NCBI RefSeq assembly: GCF_041381155.1
Contig: NC_091147.1
Location: forward strand, 10,314,837-10,378,836
Reading direction: 5' to 3'
DNA length: 64,000 bases
Origin: Argopecten irradians
Taxonomy: Eukaryota > Mollusca > Bivalvia > Pectinida > Pectinidae
Under the pieces are notes generated by a model that ran no database searches, was not told where the DNA came from, and saw nothing but the letters and a program-made list of their open reading frames with translations. Position 1 is the first letter of the stretch. Every line of letters starts with the position of its first letter. Shown piece by piece: positions 59,801-64,000 of the stretch. A program made the translations under genes and the position numbers.

Positions 59801-62800
59801 CATGTGTTTAAGCCTTCGCTTATTTATCTTTGCTTGCTTATAACCAATTGTTTATTTTCAATAAATGCTAGCTAAGAAATTAGCTTAGTTTATGCTTGTA
59901 ACTCATATCAAGCTTATCGTTATGTTTTGTAATAATTTTAAGATTTTTTTCTAGGAATGTTCTATTTGGATTTCAAAAAATTATTGAAAATTGAGTCTTT
60001 AAAACTATGATATATACTGTCTTATAATTTGGACAAGGAATCTTTAATGGAATCAATATCTTTTCTAATTGGCTGCAGATGACGGAATGATATCGCAGGC
60101 TTTTGATTGGTTAGTGTGGCCTGAGGGTACGCATCCCTATTCTTGATCAGCAGCTATCTTTGATTTTCCTTTCAAGCACTATAATATCTGAAAAGTTCTC
60201 AAACCCACCCTTTTAAGTGGCAGTTATTGTTTTTGTTCACAGTGGCGGTTTTTGTGTCATCCCCACTTTGATTAATATAATTTTGATAAGTTTCATTTTA
60301 TATCTAATAATGATTGTGGTTCCTACATTATGTAATGCATGTATATTCTTGATTTTATTGATGATGTAAGTCTTTGAGGCGGTTTTTGGGTCAACCCCAC
60401 TTAGGCTAACATAATTTTGATAAAATTGTATTCTTTAGTTGTAGTGATTTTGATTTCCATTGATAATCGTCATTTCTTGTTTTAATCCACATGGTGGATA
60501 ATTAACAATAAATATAGATGTCACTCTTTTTGGGGTGGTCATTTCAATTTCATTTAGTTGTTGAGTTGTTCTTGATATGTGTGAAGAGGCATAAACTATA
60601 TTTAAGACGCACGACCAGCTGTTTTACGGTGTATATATAACCAATCAACATTCTGGGGAATTTTATTCCTAGTTTGCATCTAACTATGTACATGTAAATA
60701 TAACTTAATTATCATTTTGTTAACAAATCATTAATAATTCACTAACAAAACAATATACACATAATACAAAACGTCACCAATATTTAAAAGCTTGTCATTG
60801 TGCACGTTACGTAATAATACCGTGTCTTTTATTTTTCAGACCAACCCGTCGGTGATTTTCGTGGGAAGTCTAGTTTTACCGGAAGTTAAAGAATTATTAA
60901 ACGACATTGTGAAGAACAAAAGTGACTTCAAGTAGGTGATTCCATTGTATGACATTACAAATTAATCAATCAAATAAACTGATGGATACAAATTGTAATG
61001 ACATTTCTTTAAGATAGGTTTGATTATTGTTCAGGTCTTGGGATTTTGAATTGATATTGTTTTCGTATATTTTCTTGATTATCTTTTTTATTCATTTATA
61101 AATCAAATTAATATAAATGAAACACATTTAACCAAGTTTAACAAAAAAATACGTGTTGTACGTTCATATTAATATAATGTTCCTTTCAGACCGTCAAACC
61201 TGTTAGGTGTTGTCTCTTTAGAAGAAAAGTGTGACTCCGGGTAAGGAACATAGCATATTTACGATATCGAATACACCAATAACGATTTTCAGTGTTCAGC
61301 ATGAACATTTTACTTTGGTAAATTAACATGGATACAAGGATCGCCTGTTTGAAGAAAAAGATCTGTTAATGGTTTATTCACACATAATTCACACATATGA
61401 CTACGGAATGTGTTACAAATTCACTATATGGTAATACAAACATGGCACACATTTTTATATGTATCATAATGCATTTAATTTTGATATAATAACTGGTGGT
61501 CAGACAATGTTCCCGGTATCCAATACAGGTATACATCCTTTGCTGATTTTCTGGATTCCGGTTCAACAGTTTCTGACGACATATTATCTAAACGAAGATC
61601 TCTAGTCAGCTGTGAAGAGTCTGCCGTCATATTAACTACATCGGTACGTAGATATATCTATATAGCTTTATCATACCGTACCTCACACCATCCGCTCCGC
61701 CGTCATACTGATTGATTACAAATGTTCGGAAATAGGAATGTACATATATAGCTTTATCATACCGTACCGAACACCCTCCACTACGTCGTCAAACCGATTG
61801 CAAATGATTGCAAATAGGAATGTAAATGTATTGCTTAATTATACTTGATGGAATAACCTAATCTATGACATTTTAATAACATCATAAAAGCTATATTTTA
61901 ACTACACACCATGAATATTTTATAGAATTGAATGTATGAACCACTTGTATAAACAGTAAATCTTCAATATTAAATTAACATTTCGAACTGTCTTTTGAAC
62001 TACAAGGCACCCCTCATGTATACGATATATTTTTTGTTTCAGGGAACCACAGGTGATGTGAAGTTTGTTTGTCGGAGTCAGTTCTATATGGTAAACTTTG
62101 TTCGATTCTACAACAGACGCAAACCACGACATTTGGTAAGTACTGGTAAAAATTCAAAGTTCAGATATTAGTAGAAAACATATGATATGATTTTTGTTAT
62201 TTTAACCCAGTTTGCTCTTTTCGAGAAATGCGCATGCATGGCTAAAAGTAAGATATAACTTCCCCTCTCTCTCGTCAATAACTAACATACCCTAATGATG
62301 ATACATGTAAGTTATTTCCCTAATTTAATAATGTGTTTTATTTTGACAGCCTGAAGTAGCCGGTGTCCGGAACCCTGTCACGGACGACGGTTTGTGTATT
62401 ATCAAATGTACAGAAGCGGTATTTAAATGGCGGACGATGTACACCGTGTTTGTACCCTCTGATGTAGACTTCTACATGAGTGATATCAGCCCGCTAATGA
62501 AATGTATAGAGCAAGAAAGGTTTGTAAATGAAATGTATTTGTTACATTGTATGTGCGTTTCGTTTTAATAAAAAATGACACACTTTACATGCTGGGTAAC
62601 TCGGGATTTTAAAGTGAATTATTTTATGAAACCATACACCATGTCAAAACATGCCAAAACTCAAAAAACCCACCGTTGTTGTATTCCAGATAAAAATAGT
62701 TTTAATGAAATTAAGAATAAGATACGAATTTAGATTTCTATGTTTCTACAGAAATATATGTTTGATTATATAAAATATACTACTTTATGTTATACGTCTA

Positions 62801-63935
62801 CATATCTCTGATCAACGACACGACTCAGGCTAAGGTTTTGGATATAGATGTAGTACCAATGTCAGCCAAGCTGTATAAATATGTAAACAACAAAGTGATA
62901 TCGTGATATGATATACGTGTATAACCTACTGAGAGTTTTTGTCAACATGTGAACAGGTCGTTGAATCATCAGTGTTCTTTATTCTTGCAGACTTACCTGG
63001 TATAGTGGCTACCCATATGAAATAATCAAGATGTTGGACTCTCAGGATCTGAACAATTACGATGTTACCTCTCTCAGTGCTGGTAATACCAACATTTAGC
63101 AAAACATAACTCCAACATACATTTAACATTTAACATATCAAGACAATGATAGAGTTAGTGATTAACCTCAATCTAAGTAACCGGAGAAGTGTTCTGTTTG
63201 AAACTCTACAACCTCCCATATACAGGTAATTGCCGTTTGTTGAAAAGTTAATATGATGAACATATAGGTGTAGTAACTGAGTGGAATTATGCCAGAATGT
63301 CAATACTATTCTTTCAATCGTACTTTATATATATTTTCAACAGTTGTAGTAACAGGACAAAGTGTTAGCAGTCGAAATCTTAACAGAATCTTCGAACAGT
63401 TTCCGGAGACACTGGTAAGCGAACACATTGGCAATGCCTACCCCATTTAGTATTATATACCAAAGTGTGTTGTTCATATTTAGATAGGAAGAGCAAAACT
63501 CATACATATGGCGTATATACAGGGTCTTTCTGTAGATTTACATGCGATGACATTTACATTTATTCGTACCTTAACTTATTTTGTCTATATCAGCACCTCT
63601 TCCTTGTTTTGACCAAGCTGATCTTGATTTTCTCGGTACTAATATTCTATTTCTGCTTCATATGGTCCAATAATTATTAACTGTCTGATGTTTACACACA
63701 TTATATGACTCCCTCTCATAGAACATACATGTTCTAATCTTTTTCCAATCATCTGTCTCTTTTTTATATCAAGTCAATGCTTATACAGTTTCATGCTAAA
63801 TTACAATTTAATTATGCACTCTTTGTTCAGATTGTATATGCGTCCACGGAAGTTCAGGCTACAATGACATCTATATTACACTCCACAGTTGAACAACAAC
63901 GACATACGGCCGGGTACCCTCTACCACATATGCAG
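56840..63935 (+). CDS. Divergent ACSF2-like acyl-CoA synthetase (3' end outside window)
   Basis: Twelve phase-consistent exons encode the first 400 residues: 56840-56877, 58576-58765, 59098-59232, 59565-59612, 60840-60931, 61190-61240, 61529-61643, 62043-62135, 62350-62519, 62991-63082, 63344-63414, 63831-63935. The first (MDHQAHLSEDTS) was found because exon 2 needs a phase-2 donor. Its start resembles ACSF2 (LSYYHGTCGTPLTY then LKKGDVVMLNG). The adenylate-forming P-loop spans an intron as TTSGTTGDVK (about 221-230). The later YGTTE-type motif reads YASTE (368-372). Family members make acyl-AMP then acyl-CoA. The PLFH-type block after the P-loop is not recognisable, so activity is uncertain. 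About a third of the protein lies beyond the window. Confidence 0.8.
57871..58018. repeat. Long palindrome with CCCTCGGCAAGCCTCGG centre, in intron 1
   Basis: Arms of about 72 bp are near-perfect inverses (CTCTTTCAT, GTGGATATGAA, GGGATATTCTAC, CACAAAATG with complements). The centre AACCCTCGGCAAGCCTCGG (57935-57953) is shared with the foldback at 16755-16910, while the arms otherwise differ. It lies in the 1.7-kb first intron of the ACSF2-like gene and would fold in the transcript. Confidence 0.85.
60244..60427. repeat. Two diverged copies of a 50-bp motif
   Basis: GGCGGTTTTTGTGTCATCCC (60244) and GGCGGTTTTTGGGTCAACCC (60379), each followed by CACTT and a TATAATTTTGATAA-like run, lie 135 bases apart in the intron before the fifth ACSF2-like exon. 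Confidence 0.65.
61655..61822. repeat. Tandem duplication of about 85 bp
   Basis: TATAGCTTTATCATACCGTA followed by CACC, CGTC and AAATAGGAATGTA occurs twice in direct succession in the intron after the exon that ends ILTTS. Copies differ by scattered changes and small indels. Confidence 0.75.
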
Positions 63936-64000
63936 GTAATATAAGGTGCCTTTCTCCAAAAGTGATAATACAAAATTGACAGTAATATTCGAAATCACGC

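Overview
The window looks like AT-rich nuclear DNA of a lophotrochozoan animal, most likely a bivalve mollusc. Genes are split by GT-AG introns with matching phases. Reading frames outside exons are short and broken. Repeats are tRNA-derived SINEs, MITEs, foldback palindromes and minisatellites. The gene set (SEA/mucin/Ig surface protein, peritrophin-type chitin-binding protein, GT11 fucosyltransferase, Gal-3-O-sulfotransferase, ankyrin/SOCS protein) fits a mollusc. The species assignment is an inference.

Layout from left to right. (1) 883-15549, minus strand: a type II membrane glycoprotein, open at its 3' end, with a 227-residue cytoplasmic tail, one membrane segment, a SEA domain split over three exons, a very long Thr-rich mucin exon and at least three one-exon Ig domains. 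A decayed copy of its first exon lies upstream (18983-19510). (2) 25269-27045, minus: a two-exon galactose-3-O-sulfotransferase-like enzyme. (3) 29587-31244, minus: a small secreted protein with a type-2 chitin-binding domain and a Cys-rich domain. (4) 33801-36689, plus: a four-exon membrane-anchored HtrL/YibB-like putative glycosyltransferase. (5) 42271-44464, plus: a three-exon ankyrin-repeat/SOCS-box-like protein. (6) 48380-52382, minus: a three-exon alpha-1,2-fucosyltransferase-like GT11 enzyme. (7) 56840 to beyond the right edge, plus: at least twelve exons of a divergent ACSF2-like acyl-CoA synthetase.

Five of the seven genes concern glycans or mucus: a heavily O-glycosylatable mucin, enzymes that would sulfate or fucosylate terminal galactose, a putative glycosyltransferase and a chitin binder. 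They lie on both strands with kilobases between them, so this is at most a loose neighbourhood and not an operon. A shared role at the mucosal surface is inference.

The non-coding part holds long near-perfect palindromes. Two of them, and a decayed third, share one asymmetric centre, the 16-mer CCGAGGCTTGCCGAGG or a degenerate form of it, although their arms differ. It also holds a 343-bp MITE with TTAA ends, a 568-bp element with 64-bp inverted ends that carries what looks like a gene's first exon, a tRNA-like SINE, a 22-copy 61-bp minisatellite just upstream of the ACSF2-like gene, and a 36-bp minisatellite in a fucosyltransferase intron. All exon models were built by eye from splice signals, phase and family similarity; none has transcript support.
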